A DNA stretch of 64,000 nt, taken from positions 124,001 to 188,000 of the forward strand of contig NZ_LISW01000008.1 of NCBI RefSeq assembly GCF_001905735.1, written 5' to 3'. Within the stretch, counting starts at the first letter, position 1. Every line of letters begins with the position of its first letter. Under the pieces are notes generated by a model that had not been told where the DNA came from, made no database searches, and worked only from the letters and a program-made list of their open reading frames with translations. Shown one piece after another: positions 45,112 to 53,439 of this stretch. The translations under genes were made by a program, and so were the position numbers. The DNA comes from Streptomyces sp. CB01249 (GTDB taxonomy: Bacteria > Actinomycetota > Actinomycetes > Streptomycetales > Streptomycetaceae).

Positions 45112-45166
45112 GGAAAAACCGTAGAACCCACCACTGACAATCGGTCATCACCGCAGGTCAACAGGG

Positions 45167-46615
45167 CTATTGAACAAGCCCGGCCAGCGCCCGCACCCCG
45201 CGCACGATGTCGGCCGGTGCCAGATGGGCGTAACCGAGGACGAGGCGTACGCAGTCGTCCTCCGGCCGCTCCGTCCCGTACTCGCGCAGCAGCCGCACGG
45301 CCACCCCGGCAGCCGCCGCGCGCTCCGCGAACTCCTCCTCAGGACCCCGGCGTCCGGGGAGCCGCGCGATGGCGTGCAGCCCCGCCGCGACCCCGCTCAC
45401 CTCCGTGCCCGGGATGTGCTCGGCCAGGGCCTGCGTGAGCACGTCCCGGCGTTCCCGGTAAGCGCGCTGACAGCGCCTCAGCTGACGGTCGTAGCCCCCG
45501 CCGGTCACGAAGTCGGCGAGCACCGCCTGTTCCAGGGACGGGTTGCCGAGGTCCATCATCCGCTTCCGCTCCACGAGCTCGGCGGTCATCGACGCGGGCG
45601 CGATGAGCCAGCCCAGACGCAGCCCGGGAGCCAGCGACTTGCTCACCGAACCGGTGTACGCGACGCGTTCCGGATCGAGGCCCTGGAGGGCGCCGACCGG
45701 GGCGCGGTCGTACCGGAAGTCACCGTCGTAGTCGTCCTCGATCAGGAGCCCGTCCGTCTCCCGCGCCCACTCCAGGAGACGGCTGCGACGGGCCGCGGAG
45801 TACGCCACCCCGGTCGGGAACTGGTGGGCCGGAGTCGTCACCGCGGCCCGCACCCCGGAACGTCGCAGCGGCTCCAGCGCCAGGCCCTCATCGTCCAGCG
45901 GAACCATCGAGGTCGCCACCCCGGCGGAGGCGAAGAGCGCCGTGTGCTCCGGGCTTCCCGGATCCTCCACGCCCACCGTGCGCACCCCGCGCCCGTGCAG
46001 GACGAACCCGAGCAGCGTCGTCGCCTGCGCGACCCCGGAACACACCAGCAGCCGTTCCGGATCGGCCACCACCCCGCGCCGCCGCGTCAGCAGCGCGGCC
46101 AGCGCCACGCGCAGTTCCGGCAGACCGCGCGGATCCGGATAGCCGAGCGCCCCGTGCGGCAGCCGCCCGAGCACCGAGCGATGGGCGGCGGCCCAGGCAC
46201 TGCGCGGGAAGAGGGACAGATCGGGCGTCCCGGGCCGGAAGTCCACCCGCACCCCACGGGCGCGCGGCGCCAGGTCCCGCGCGCCGCCCGCCGCCGCCCG
46301 CGCCGACCCGCTCACCCACGTCCCCGCACCGCGCCCGCTGCGCAGATAGCTCTCCGCCGTCAGCTGCTCGTACGCCTCGGTCACCAGGCCGCGCGAAACC
46401 CCCAGATCGGCGGCCAGCTCACGGCTGGACGGCAGCCGCGTCCCCGGTGCCAGGCTGCCGGAGCGGACCGCCTCCCGCAGCGCCGACTGAAGCGCCCGGC
46501 CACGCCCACGCGCCGGAGCCGACGCCACCGGAAGCAGCAACTCCCAGGCCGCCGAGATGGATGCACGGTCCGGACCGCCGTCAACGGAAGGCGAATTGGT
46601 CCCCGAAGCTGTCAT
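45167..46615 (-). CDS. MocR/PdxR-family regulator (GntR HTH plus aminotransferase domain)
   Basis: The product is 482 aa. A winged helix (SRELAADLGVSRGLVTEAYE, ~65-84) precedes a fold-type I aminotransferase domain with PLP lysine in YTGSVSKSLAPGLRLGW (~320). Such proteins bind PLP or amino-acid adducts and usually activate or repress an adjacent transporter or vitamin B6 gene. It is divergent from an EamA exporter by 47 bp, whose promoter lies in that gap. Confidence 0.9.
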   Translation of the reverse strand: MTASGTNSPSVDGGPDRASISAAWELLLPVASAPARGRGRALQSALREAVRSGSLAPGTRLPSSRELAADLGVSRGLVTEAYEQLTAESYLRSGRGAGTWVSGSARAAAGGARDLAPRARGVRVDFRPGTPDLSLFPRSAWAAAHRSVLGRLPHGALGYPDPRGLPELRVALAALLTRRRGVVADPERLLVCSGVAQATTLLGFVLHGRGVRTVGVEDPGSPEHTALFASAGVATSMVPLDDEGLALEPLRRSGVRAAVTTPAHQFPTGVAYSAARRSRLLEWARETDGLLIEDDYDGDFRYDRAPVGALQGLDPERVAYTGSVSKSLAPGLRLGWLIAPASMTAELVERKRMMDLGNPSLEQAVLADFVTGGGYDRQLRRCQRAYRERRDVLTQALAEHIPGTEVSGVAAGLHAIARLPGRRGPEEEFAERAAAAGVAVRLLREYGTERPEDDCVRLVLGYAHLAPADIVRGVRALAGLVQ

Positions 46616-46626
46616 GGAAGTGGACC

Positions 46627-46655
46627 TTAAACCGAGCCAACCCGCTCCCTAGCGT
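46627..46655 (+). promoter_or_regulatory. Promoter for the EamA gene (leaderless)
   Basis: TTAAAC (46627-46632) and TAGCGT (46650-46655) are 17 bp apart; the ATG is at 46663, seven bases after the -10 box. Confidence 0.55.
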
Positions 46656-46662
46656 CGGTCCC

Positions 46663-47634
46663 ATGAACGCGACCTCCCTGCGCGGCGCCCTGCTCGCCGC
46701 CTTCGCCTGCGTCCTCGTCGGCGCCTCCTTCACCGCCAACAGCGTCCTCGGCGACTACCCGTACGCGGGCGGCCAGGCGCTCCGCTACGGCCTCGCGGCA
46801 CTCCTCCTGCTGCCCCTCATCCACCGCCCCGGCGAACCCCGCCCCGCCGCCACGCTCCGGCTGCTCACCGGGCGCCAGTGGGGGAGGCTCGCCCTGCTCT
46901 CCGCCGTCGGCATGGTCGGCTTCAACCTCGCAGTCCTGGCCGCCGAACGCTCCGCGGAACCCGCAGTTCCGGGCGTCTTCGTCGGCTGCGCCCCGATCCT
47001 CGTCGCCGTCCTCGTACCCCTGCTGGAAGGGCGCAGGCCCGCGCGGCCCGTGCTGTACGCGGCGGCGCTGGTGGCCGCCGGGGCGTTCACGGTCCAGGGC
47101 TGGGGGCGCACCGACCTCAGCGGCCTCCTGTGCTCCGTCGGCGCGCTGGCCGGCGAGGTGGGCTTCGCCGTGATCGCGGTACCGGTCCTGCGCCCGCTGG
47201 GCCCGAAGCTGCTGTCCGCGACCGTGTGCGCGATCGCGGCGGCCGAGTCGGCGGTCCTGGGCCTGGTGCTCGACGGCGGCGGCTTCCTGCGCGTGCCGAC
47301 CGGGGCCGAGGCGCTGGCCCTGATCTGGCAGGCGGCCGTGGTGACGGTCATCGGATTCGTCTGCTGGTACATGGGCATGCAGCGCATCGGCGCCGAGCGC
47401 GCCACCCTGTTCTCCGGGCTCATCCCCGTCTCCGCCGCGCTCACCGCCCCGCTCGTCGGCACCGGTTCCTACGGCCTCGCCCAGGCGGCCGGATCCTGCC
47501 TCGTCGGCCTCGGTGTCGCGATCGGCTCGGGGGTGCTGGGGAGGCGCGGCGTGACCGCCCCGCAGGTGGAAGCCCCAGCTCCGAAGGCGGACACCGGGTC
47601 GCGCGCGGTGCGCCGGTCCGCGAACGTCCTGTGA
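46663..47634 (+). CDS. EamA/DMT-family exporter controlled by MocR
   Basis: The product is 323 aa with ten hydrophobic segments in two EamA halves (GGQALRYGLAALLLLPLI; GAERATLFSGLIPVSAALTA). It is likely a drug/metabolite or amino-acid exporter. It starts at ATG 46663 just downstream of a leaderless-type promoter. The divergent MocR gene is its likely regulator. A hydrophilic 35-residue tail follows the last membrane segment. Confidence 0.88.
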   Translation: MNATSLRGALLAAFACVLVGASFTANSVLGDYPYAGGQALRYGLAALLLLPLIHRPGEPRPAATLRLLTGRQWGRLALLSAVGMVGFNLAVLAAERSAEPAVPGVFVGCAPILVAVLVPLLEGRRPARPVLYAAALVAAGAFTVQGWGRTDLSGLLCSVGALAGEVGFAVIAVPVLRPLGPKLLSATVCAIAAAESAVLGLVLDGGGFLRVPTGAEALALIWQAAVVTVIGFVCWYMGMQRIGAERATLFSGLIPVSAALTAPLVGTGSYGLAQAAGSCLVGLGVAIGSGVLGRRGVTAPQVEAPAPKADTGSRAVRRSANVL

Positions 47635-47679
47635 ACGCTGTGCGGCACGCCGTCCATTCACAGGGTCTTCGGCGCAGGA

Positions 47680-47693
47680 TTGGTCTTGACCAA
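47680..47693. promoter_or_regulatory. dre-like operator of the HutC/GntR regulator
   Basis: TTGGTC-tt-GACCAA is a perfect inverted repeat. The core TGGTCTTGACCA differs by one base from TGGTCTAGACCA, the core of DasR-type sites. It overlaps the -35 box TTGACC. Confidence 0.65.
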
Positions 47694-47714
47694 GGGGTTG
47701 CGCCGTCCTATGGT
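47686..47714 (+). promoter_or_regulatory. Promoter of the HutC/GntR gene
   Basis: TTGACC (47686-47691) and TATGGT (47709-47714) are 17 bp apart. The -35 lies in the operator, so repressor and polymerase would compete. Confidence 0.65.
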
Positions 47715-47728
47715 CTCAACGTTAAGAC
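47713..47728. promoter_or_regulatory. Second palindrome near the transcription start
   Basis: GTCTCAACGTTAAGAC is a 16-bp near-palindrome with one mismatched pair, followed by an unusually AT-rich stretch to 47750. It may bind a second regulator, perhaps the ROK protein encoded 0.9 kb away. Confidence 0.4.
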
Positions 47729-47786
47729 AGGAACCTTTAATAAATAACGTCGCGGAATAAGCCGCTGGGTGATTGCGGAGGACAGG

Positions 47787-48557
47787 GTGGGGACCACGCA
47801 GCTGGAAACGGTGCAGGAGCCGAAGTACTGGCACCTCAAGACCGTGCTCAGTGAGGCACTCGACTCGGACTTTGCGGTGGGGGAGATCCTTCCCAACGAG
47901 CGCGAGCTCGCCGCCCGGTTCGGCGTCGCCCGGGCCACGCTCCGGCAGGCCCTGGAGCAGCTCGAACTCGAAGGCAGGCTGCACCGCCGCCGGGGCGTCG
48001 GGACCACGGTCGCCCCGCCCCGCGTCGGTGTGGCCGTCTCCACGGCCCGCAACGACTGGACCGACGGCGGGGCCGACACGGCCTGGCAGCCGGTGGACTG
48101 CGAGAGCGCTCCCGCACCGGCCACCGTCGCCGCCACGCTGAACGCCGGCGCCGAGGAGCCCGTGCACATCGTGCGCCGGATCCGCACGAGCCACGGCCAG
48201 GTGGTCGCCGCCGAGCTGCTTTACGTGCCGTCCTCCTCCGTGCCCGAGCTGTCCGGCATAGACGCCCCGTCCGGCGCGGCCCGCGCCCGCAACGTCGTCC
48301 GCGAACTGCACCGGCTCGGCCTCGACGGCCAGGACCGCTCCGTCGAGCTGGGCTCCGCCCGCGCCGACGACGCCAGGGAGCTGGACCGGCTCCCCGGCGC
48401 CCCCGTCCTCGTGGTCACCACCCGCTACCTCGCCGCGGGCGGCACGGCGGCGGTCTCGGTCGCCACATACCGGGCCGACACCTGCCGGCTCACCTTCGGC
48501 GACTCGGGCGACCTGGAGATCAGCCACCCGGCCCAGGAGGAGCGCCAGGCGTCCTGA
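47787..48557 (+). CDS. GntR/HutC-family regulator with UTRA domain
   Basis: The product is 256 aa. The winged helix (NERELAARFGVARATLRQAL, ~35-54) precedes a UTRA effector domain (~95-250; VHIVRRIRTSHGQVVAAELL). GTG 47787 is chosen because GGAGG at 47777-47781 sits five bases upstream. By organisation it is a DasR relative but not DasR itself, as I recall that sequence. The dre-like site over its own promoter suggests autoregulation; UTRA effectors are often sugar phosphates. Confidence 0.85.
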   Translation: MGTTQLETVQEPKYWHLKTVLSEALDSDFAVGEILPNERELAARFGVARATLRQALEQLELEGRLHRRRGVGTTVAPPRVGVAVSTARNDWTDGGADTAWQPVDCESAPAPATVAATLNAGAEEPVHIVRRIRTSHGQVVAAELLYVPSSSVPELSGIDAPSGAARARNVVRELHRLGLDGQDRSVELGSARADDARELDRLPGAPVLVVTTRYLAAGGTAAVSVATYRADTCRLTFGDSGDLEISHPAQEERQAS

Positions 48558-48593
48558 CGCGAGGCGCATCGAGCACCCCACGGCCCGTCGCGT

Positions 48594-49751
48594 TCAGCGG
48601 CGGGCCGTCACCGTTCCCTCGACCGCGAACAGCTCCTCCTCGACGTGGTCGAGCGCGAGCCGGAGCGCACCGGTCGCCACCGCCGCCTCCCCGAGGAGCG
48701 ACAGGCACACCCGGGGCGGGCGCAGGCAGTAGCGGGCCAGCTCGCTCCGCAGCGGGTCCAGCACCCCGTCCAGACCGGCGGCCCAGCCCCCGACCACCAC
48801 CAGCTCGGGGTCGAGCGCCAGCACCAGCGCCGCCACGTCGTGCACCAGACGCTGGATGAACCGCTCCACCGCGGCCTGCGCCTGCTCGTCCCCGTGCCGC
48901 GCCTTCGCGAACACCGCGGCCACCGCGTGCTCGTCCAGCGGGTCCAGCGGGGTGTCCGTCGTGGACAGCAGGTGTTCCGGCGTCACGTCCCGGCCGAGCA
49001 GGTGCAGCGCGCCGATCTCCCCGGCCGCGCCGCCGAACCCGCGGTGCAGCCGCCCGCCGATCAGCGAACCGGCGCCCGGGCTCAGCCCCGCCAGCACGAA
49101 CACGATGTCGTCGGACTCCGTCGCCGCGCCCTTCCAGTGCTCCGCGACGGCGGCGGCGTTGGCGTCGTTCTCCACGAGCACCGGGCAGCGGAAGGAGCGC
49201 CGCAGCCGTTCGCCCAGGGGCAGGCCCGTCCAGTCCGGCAGCGCGGTGCCCAGCCGCACGGTCCCGTCGGCCTCCACGATGCCCGGGCTGCCCACGCCGA
49301 CCGCGCGCAGGCTGCTGCGGGCCACTCCGGTGCGGCGCAGGACGTCGGCGACCACGGCCCGTACCCGGTCGAGGCGGTCGTCGGCACCGGCGGTCTCCGA
49401 CACCTCGCGGGAGCCGGCGCCGATGATCCGGCCGTCCAGCCCCGACAGCAGGGCGGAGACGCGGTGCGGGCCGATCTCGATGCCCAGCAGGTGCCCGGCC
49501 TCGGCGCGGAAGCGGAAGCGGCGGGCCGGACGGCCCTGACGGCGGGTTTCGGCCCCCTCCGGAGCGCACTCCACGACCAGGCCCGCCTCGAAGAGCCCTT
49601 CCACGACGCCCTCGACCGTCGGACGCGACAGGCCCGTGATCCGGGTCAGGTCCGTGAGGGTCGAGGAGGCCGCACCCCTGAGGGCATGGAGCACCACCGC
49701 GGAATTGATCCGCCGCAGCAGCGAGGGGTCCCCGCCGGTCAGCCGGCCCAC
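48594..49751 (-). CDS. ROK-family transcriptional repressor lacking the zinc motif
   Basis: The product is 385 aa. An N-terminal winged helix (LTDLTRITGLSRPTVEGVVE, ~32-51) precedes a ROK sugar-kinase-like domain (IEIGPHRVSALLSGLDG, VGVGSPGIVEADGTVRL, LVENDANAAAVAEHW). The usual CxCGxxGCxE zinc motif is not present: the corresponding stretch reads GGAAGEIGALHLLG. Thus it is a regulator rather than a kinase, with altered metal and sugar binding. GTG 49751 follows GGGAGG by seven bases. Target unknown. Confidence 0.85.
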   Translation of the reverse strand: MGRLTGGDPSLLRRINSAVVLHALRGAASSTLTDLTRITGLSRPTVEGVVEGLFEAGLVVECAPEGAETRRQGRPARRFRFRAEAGHLLGIEIGPHRVSALLSGLDGRIIGAGSREVSETAGADDRLDRVRAVVADVLRRTGVARSSLRAVGVGSPGIVEADGTVRLGTALPDWTGLPLGERLRRSFRCPVLVENDANAAAVAEHWKGAATESDDIVFVLAGLSPGAGSLIGGRLHRGFGGAAGEIGALHLLGRDVTPEHLLSTTDTPLDPLDEHAVAAVFAKARHGDEQAQAAVERFIQRLVHDVAALVLALDPELVVVGGWAAGLDGVLDPLRSELARYCLRPPRVCLSLLGEAAVATGALRLALDHVEEELFAVEGTVTARR

Positions 49752-49978
49752 GGTGTGTCCTCCCAGCTAGTGCGCATGTCAGGCGGATCGTACTCGCTGC
49801 TCAGGGGGTAGGCGACCGAGGGATGCGAAGCCGTTAGGAAGGGGTGGGGCACGCCGGGCGCGGCTGCCGCGGAGCCCGGTGCGACGACCGGTGCCATCTG
49901 CTGCCGGGCTCCGACCAGTTGGTCCCCGGGCGGTGCCAACTGGGGGCGCGGCAGGCGGAACGAGGTGGCCGAAATCAT
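49739..49978 (-). CDS. Possible small protein overlapping the ROK start
   Basis: A 79-residue frame from ATG 49978, MISATSFRLPRPQLAPPGDQ..., ending DPPDMRTSWEDTPWAG. Third codon positions are mostly G/C, though less so than in neighbours. Its last 13 bases overlap the ROK start and contain its ribosome site, an arrangement expected of coupled genes. It lacks a clear Shine-Dalgarno. It would account for part of a 280-bp gap. Confidence 0.4.
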   Translation of the reverse strand: MISATSFRLPRPQLAPPGDQLVGARQQMAPVVAPGSAAAAPGVPHPFLTASHPSVAYPLSSEYDPPDMRTSWEDTPWAG

Positions 49979-50032
49979 CTCAAAGTACGGAGCGGAGTCC
50001 CGATTGTCAGTGGGGGAAGGTTTACTGACGGC

Positions 50033-50467
50033 ATGACCACCGCACATCACCTCCGCCTCATCGACGGGATGCGCGCCCGGGAGTTCCCCGCGGAGCGCGT
50101 CCGGTCGGGTTCGGGAGTCAGCGGTCCCGGTTACCACACGGCGTTCCTGTACGCGGACGAGGTCTGGGAGGAGGACGAGGCGGCTCGGCTGGAGCGCCGC
50201 GCCCAGTGCGTCGCGGACCACGAGGCACTGGTCACCCTGCTCGGCAGTCGCTGGGGCGAGCCGCAGCTGGTCAGTCTGTTCAGCGCCCAGGAGCGGATGC
50301 TCGCCGGTGAGGAGATACCGCAGCCGTGGGCGGACACGGTCGCGGGCTGCGCGTACCTGCGTCTCTGGCACATCGAGGAGCGCTGGATAGCGCTGGCCCT
50401 CGCCCTGGAGGAGGGCGGCTCCGGCTGCGAGCTGAGCGTGGTCGTCACGGAGACCGACCCGCCCTAA
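50033..50467 (+). CDS. Conserved hypothetical protein
   Basis: The product is 144 aa, acidic, with Trp-rich stretches (ADEVWEEDEAARLERR, LRLWHIEERWIALALALEEG). No signal, membrane segment or recognised motif. GGGGGAAGG lies about 12 bases before ATG 50033. Its stop shares CTAA with the convergent mug stop. Not recognised. Confidence 0.65.
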   Translation: MTTAHHLRLIDGMRAREFPAERVRSGSGVSGPGYHTAFLYADEVWEEDEAARLERRAQCVADHEALVTLLGSRWGEPQLVSLFSAQERMLAGEEIPQPWADTVAGCAYLRLWHIEERWIALALALEEGGSGCELSVVVTETDPP

Positions 50468-51009
50468 CTCGCGTCTTCTTCCACCGCCGCGCGCAGCCGG
50501 GCGTACTCCTCGGCCATCGTGGCGGCCGTCCAGTGCGCGTTGAGGCCGCTGGGGTTGGGCAGCGCCCAGACCCGGGCCCCGCCGACCGTCCGGTCCTGCG
50601 GCCCGATCCGGGCCCGGCGCTCGCCGAACGCCGTGCGGTAGGCCGTGATGCCCACGACGGCCAGCCAGCGCGGGCGCAGTTGCCCGACCTTGGCGGTCAG
50701 GATCCGCCCGCCCTCCCGGTACTCCTCGGCGGACAGCTCGTCGGCCCGGGCGGTGGCCCTGGCGACGACGTTGGTGATGCCGAGCCCGTGGTCGAGCAGT
50801 TCGGCCTGCTCGGCGGGGGCCAGCCGGCGCGGGGTGAAGCCCGACAGATGGAGCACCGGCCAGAAGCGGTTGCCGGGGAAGGCGAAGTGGTGCCCCGTCG
50901 CGGCCGTCGTCAGGCTCGGGTTGATCCCGCAGAACAGGACGCGCAGGCCGCCCGCGACCACGTCGGGTACGACGCGGTCGCGGGCGGCCTGGAGCTCTTC
51001 GGGCGTCAT
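50464..51009 (-). CDS. mug: Mismatch-specific (G:T/U) DNA glycosylase
   Basis: The product is 181 aa. VLFCGINPSLTTAATGHHFA holds the MUG/TDG active-site motif (GINPS), and the second motif LPNPSGLNAHW is near residue 152. Length is close to E. coli Mug. It removes uracil or thymine opposite G; family 1 Ung is also encoded in this window, giving two different uracil glycosylases. Starts at ATG 51009. Confidence 0.9.
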   Translation of the reverse strand: MTPEELQAARDRVVPDVVAGGLRVLFCGINPSLTTAATGHHFAFPGNRFWPVLHLSGFTPRRLAPAEQAELLDHGLGITNVVARATARADELSAEEYREGGRILTAKVGQLRPRWLAVVGITAYRTAFGERRARIGPQDRTVGGARVWALPNPSGLNAHWTAATMAEEYARLRAAVEEDAS

Positions 51010-51040
51010 CTGCGCGAGGCGGAGGCGGTGGCCGTCGCCG

Positions 51041-52483
51041 TCAGAGGATGGAGCCAGGCGCGTAGCCGGCGGCCTCGGGGTGCTGCTTGGTGATCTCCTC
51101 GATCCGCGCGACGAGCGCGGTGACCTGGTCGCCGGCCGCCCCGGTGAAGGACAGCTTGTCCGCCATCAGCTCGTCCAGCTGGGCGCGGTCCAGCGGGATG
51201 CGCTCGTCGGCGGCGAGCTTGTCCAGCAGCTCGTTGCGCTCGGTGCCCTGCTCGCGCATGGCGAGGGCGGAGGCGACGGCGTTCTCCTTGATCGCCTCGT
51301 GGGCGACCTCGCGGCCGACGCCCGCGCGCACCGCGCCCATCAGGACCTTGGTCGTGGCGAGGAACGGCACGTAGCGGTCCAGCTCGCGGGCCACGACGGC
51401 CGGGAACGCGCCGAACTCGTCCAGCACCGTCAGAAACGTCTCGACCAGCCCGTCGAACGCGAAGAACGCGTCCGGCAGGGCCACCCGGCGTACCACCGAG
51501 CAGGAGACGTCGCCCTCGTTCCACTGGTCGCCCGCCAGCTCGCCGGTCATCGACGCGTAGCCGCGCAGGATGACCATCAGGCCGTTGACGCGCTCGCAGG
51601 AGCGGGTGTTCATCTTGTGCGGCATCGCGGAGGAGCCGACCTGGCCGGGCTTGAAGCCCTCGGTGACCAGCTCGTGGCCGGCCATCAGCCGGATGGTCTT
51701 CGCCACCGAGGAGGGTGCCGCCGCCAGCTGCACCAGCGCGGTCACCACGTCGTAGTCGAGCGACCGGGGGTAGACCTGGCCGACCGAGGTGAAGGCGTGC
51801 GCGAAGCCGAGGTGCGTGGCGATGCGCTCTTCGAGCTCCGCCAGCTTCGCGGCGTCGCCGCCGAGCAGGTCCAGCATGTCCTGCGCGGTGCCGACCGGGC
51901 CCTTGATGCCGCGCAGCGGGTAGCGGCCGAGCAGGTCGTCGAGGCGGCCGTACGCCACCAGCAGCTCATCGGCCGCGGTCGCGAAGCGCTTGCCGAGGGT
52001 GGTCGCCTGCGCGGCCACGTTGTGGGAGCGCCCGGCGATGACCAGCTCGCGGTACTCGGCGGCCAGCTTGCCCAGGCGGGCCAGGACGGCCACGGTGCGG
52101 TCGCGCATCAGCTCCAGGGAGAGCCGGATCTGCAGCTGCTCGACGTTCTCGGTGAGGTCGCGCGAGGTCATGCCCTTGTGGACGTGCTCGTGGCCGGCGA
52201 GGGCGTTGAACTCCTCGATCCGGGCCTTCACGTCGTGCCGGGTGACCTTCTCGCGCTCGGCGATCGAGGCCAGGTCGACCTGGTCGAGGACGCGCTCGTA
52301 GTCGGCGAGGGCGGCGTCGGGCACCTCGATCCCGAGGTCCTTCTGGGCGCGCAGCACCGCCAGCCAGAGCCGGCGTTCCAGCTTCACCTTCTGCTCGGGG
52401 GACCAGAGGACGGCCAGCTCCGTGGAGGCGTAGCGGCCGGCCAGGACATTGGGGATGCGAGGCTTCGCAGACACAGCAGTCAC
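51041..52483 (-). CDS. purB: Adenylosuccinate lyase
   Basis: The product is 480 aa. The fumarase/ASL signature GSSAMPHKMNTRSCERVNGL (~285-304), the catalytic His region AGRSHNVAAQATTLGKR and TSRDLTENVEQLQIR are intact. It cleaves SAICAR and adenylosuccinate in purine synthesis. The start is GTG 52483. TAGAAT (minus-strand, 52492-52497) is eight bases upstream, so the message is probably leaderless. Not clustered with other pur genes. Confidence 0.95.
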   Translation of the reverse strand: MTAVSAKPRIPNVLAGRYASTELAVLWSPEQKVKLERRLWLAVLRAQKDLGIEVPDAALADYERVLDQVDLASIAEREKVTRHDVKARIEEFNALAGHEHVHKGMTSRDLTENVEQLQIRLSLELMRDRTVAVLARLGKLAAEYRELVIAGRSHNVAAQATTLGKRFATAADELLVAYGRLDDLLGRYPLRGIKGPVGTAQDMLDLLGGDAAKLAELEERIATHLGFAHAFTSVGQVYPRSLDYDVVTALVQLAAAPSSVAKTIRLMAGHELVTEGFKPGQVGSSAMPHKMNTRSCERVNGLMVILRGYASMTGELAGDQWNEGDVSCSVVRRVALPDAFFAFDGLVETFLTVLDEFGAFPAVVARELDRYVPFLATTKVLMGAVRAGVGREVAHEAIKENAVASALAMREQGTERNELLDKLAADERIPLDRAQLDELMADKLSFTGAAGDQVTALVARIEEITKQHPEAAGYAPGSIL

Positions 52484-52525
52484 GTGTACGGATTCTACTG
52501 GCGGTTTGTGCAGCTCAGCGCCGAG

Positions 52526-52555
52526 GTCCGGTTTGTGCGTTGCTACGAACCGGAC
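52526..52555 (-). terminator. Hairpin at the end of the GDSL gene
   Basis: GTCCGGTT (52526-52533) pairs with AACCGGAC (52548-52555). The GDSL stop (52543-52545) is in the loop. It separates that gene from the purB promoter. Confidence 0.45.
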
Positions 52556-53412
52556 GCGTCCCGCGCCCCCCGCTCACCGGACTCCACCTGACGCCACGTC
52601 GCCACCGGAGCCGCCCAGCCGTCCTCCTCCGGGGTCACCCAGAAGGCCCGCCCCAGCTCGGCGTCGAACTGCGCCCCGGCCCGCCCGTCGCCCGAGGAGC
52701 GCCCGGTGAGCCGCCGGCCGATCCAGGGCAGCAGGTGCTGCCGGGCGAACCGCACGTCCTCCACCCGCCGGGCACCCCAGCGCGCCGGGGCCGAGGCGGG
52801 CAGCGGGGCCTTCCAGTCGCTCTCCGGCGGCAGCCCCAGCGACTGCCAGACCGCCTCGGCCACCCGGCGGTGCCCCTCGGCGGTGAGGTGCAGCCGGTCG
52901 ACGTCCCACATGCGCTGGTCGGCCAGGGCCGGAGCGCCGTACAGGTCGACCACCACCGCGTCGTGCCGGGCGGCCAGCTCGTCCACCAGCGCGAACAGTT
53001 CCTCCATGCGCGGCCGGAACCGGTCGAGCACGGGCCCGTTGCGGCCGGGGCTGCGCATCAGCACCAGCTGCTTGCACGACGGCGCCAGGCGCTCGACCGC
53101 CTCCTCCAGGCGTCCGCGGACCATGCCCATGTCGCACTTGGGGCGCAAGGTGTCGTTGAGGCCGCCGACCAGCGTCACCACGTCCGCCCGCATGGCGGCC
53201 GCCACCTCCACCTGCTCGTCCACGATCTGGGCGATGAGCTTCCCGCGTACCGCGAGATTGGCGTACCGGAAGCCCGGCGTACGGGCGGCGAGCCGGGAGG
53301 CGAGCACATCGGCCCAGCCCCGGTACGAGCCGTCGGGCAGCAGGTCCGACATGCCCTCGGTGAACGAGTCGCCGACCGCGACCAGACTGGTGTATGAGGC
53401 ATTCATTTCCAT
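52543..53412 (-). CDS. SGNH/GDSL-family hydrolase
   Basis: The product is 289 aa. Block I LVAVGDSFTEGM holds the nucleophile Ser; block III GGLNDT gives the oxyanion Asn; block V DVDRLHLTAEGH carries the Asp-His pair. There is no signal peptide, so the esterase is cytosolic. ATG 53412 or 53406 could start it. An 18-bp imperfect palindrome sits against the start (53414-53431). Substrate unknown; it may act on acyl esters. Confidence 0.85.
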   Translation of the reverse strand: MEMNASYTSLVAVGDSFTEGMSDLLPDGSYRGWADVLASRLAARTPGFRYANLAVRGKLIAQIVDEQVEVAAAMRADVVTLVGGLNDTLRPKCDMGMVRGRLEEAVERLAPSCKQLVLMRSPGRNGPVLDRFRPRMEELFALVDELAARHDAVVVDLYGAPALADQRMWDVDRLHLTAEGHRRVAEAVWQSLGLPPESDWKAPLPASAPARWGARRVEDVRFARQHLLPWIGRRLTGRSSGDGRAGAQFDAELGRAFWVTPEEDGWAAPVATWRQVESGERGARDASGS

Positions 53413-53439
53413 GGCGATGCGATCGTATCGCGGTGCCGT

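Noticed and set aside
47787..48557. HutC regulator as DasR itself
   Set aside because: The winged helix and UTRA residues differ from DasR as I remember it; only the operator core is shared.
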